Assembly: GCA_024103425.1 (NCBI GenBank)
Contig: JAGFIS010000024.1
Coordinates: 1-64,000 of the forward strand
Reading direction: 5' to 3'
Length of the DNA: 64,000 nucleotides
Source: Chitinophagaceae bacterium
Lineage (GTDB): Bacteria; Bacteroidota; Bacteroidia; Chitinophagales; Chitinophagaceae
Of the stretch, positions 62,359-64,000 are shown in pieces. The notes under the pieces were generated by a model, which was not told the DNA's origin, did not search any database, and saw only the letters and a list, made by a program, of their open reading frames with translations. Position numbers and translations under genes: made by a program. Every line of letters begins with the position of its first letter. Position 1 is the stretch's first letter.

Positions 62359-64000
<1,642 letters not shown>

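Overview
The window is chromosomal DNA from a member of the Bacteroidota, most likely a Chitinophagia/Sphingobacteriia-type organism. Four observations support this. Promoters fit the phylum's -33 TTTG / -7 TAnnTTTG pattern, with exact -7 matches upstream of rpsU, metG, glyQS, ffh, recD, frr and ppc. The cluster rpsU-xerC-hpf is typical of the phylum. The TonB-dependent receptor carries an N-terminal carboxypeptidase-D-like domain, and there are sulfatase, GH2 and GH97 enzymes. The phosphoenolpyruvate carboxylase has the Bacteroidota-style RGGPPARGGG loop. I found no rRNA, tRNA or CRISPR array. About 50 protein genes are supported. Most are core housekeeping genes.

Layout. 0-3.2 kb: minus-strand rpsU-xerC-hpf, followed downstream of hpf by hairpin-rich DNA and the decayed 3' end of a tyrosine integrase; upstream lies about 1 kb of gene-free, palindrome-rich DNA. 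3.2-11.4 kb: serine beta-lactamase-like hydrolase, YceI protein, Crp/Fnr regulator, a P1B-4-type metal ATPase, a short MutS-like ATPase, an ADP-ribosylglycohydrolase and a two-gene small membrane unit. 11.5-20 kb: metG, tandem S66 peptidases, a secreted regulatory-domain protein, a lipid A-type acyltransferase, cmk and ffh. 20.3-26.7 kb: a TPR histidine kinase/LuxR-type response regulator pair, divergent from a run of five small exported or lipoprotein genes of unknown function; an 18-bp perfect palindrome lies between the two arms. 26.8-31.4 kb: a sulfatase-GH2 operon and a ferredoxin-NADP-reductase-like flavoprotein. 31.6-34.7 kb: glyQS, then a GxxExxY nuclease-fold gene bracketed by two direct copies of a ~106-111 bp repeat with inverted ends, and next to it a BRO-N-like/Fic fusion. 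34.7-43 kb: overlapping recD-recC-recB. 43.2-51.6 kb: pdxA, a WecA/TagO-like transferase, frr, mscL, a cyclophilin, a POT peptide transporter and kup. 51.7-64 kb: a small Cys/His protein with a TonB receptor, an orphan PAS histidine kinase, lon, ppc and a GH97 enzyme cut by the window end.

How the genes work together. Translation (rpsU, hpf, metG, glyQS, frr, ffh) and DNA repair (recDCB, xerC) form the core. Envelope and transport functions (acyltransferase, S66 peptidases, WecA-like transferase, mscL, kup, POT, TonB receptor) and glycan degradation (sulfatase, GH2, GH97) give a heterotrophic, polymer-using profile. The best candidate for something new is the GxxExxY/repeat/Fic block at 33.2-34.7 kb. 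The exported-protein island with its palindromic control region comes second. Dispersed repeats are unusually visible: two copies of a 140-200 bp element in opposite orientation, low-complexity TTCGTGG and TTCAATC tracts, and several short palindromes.
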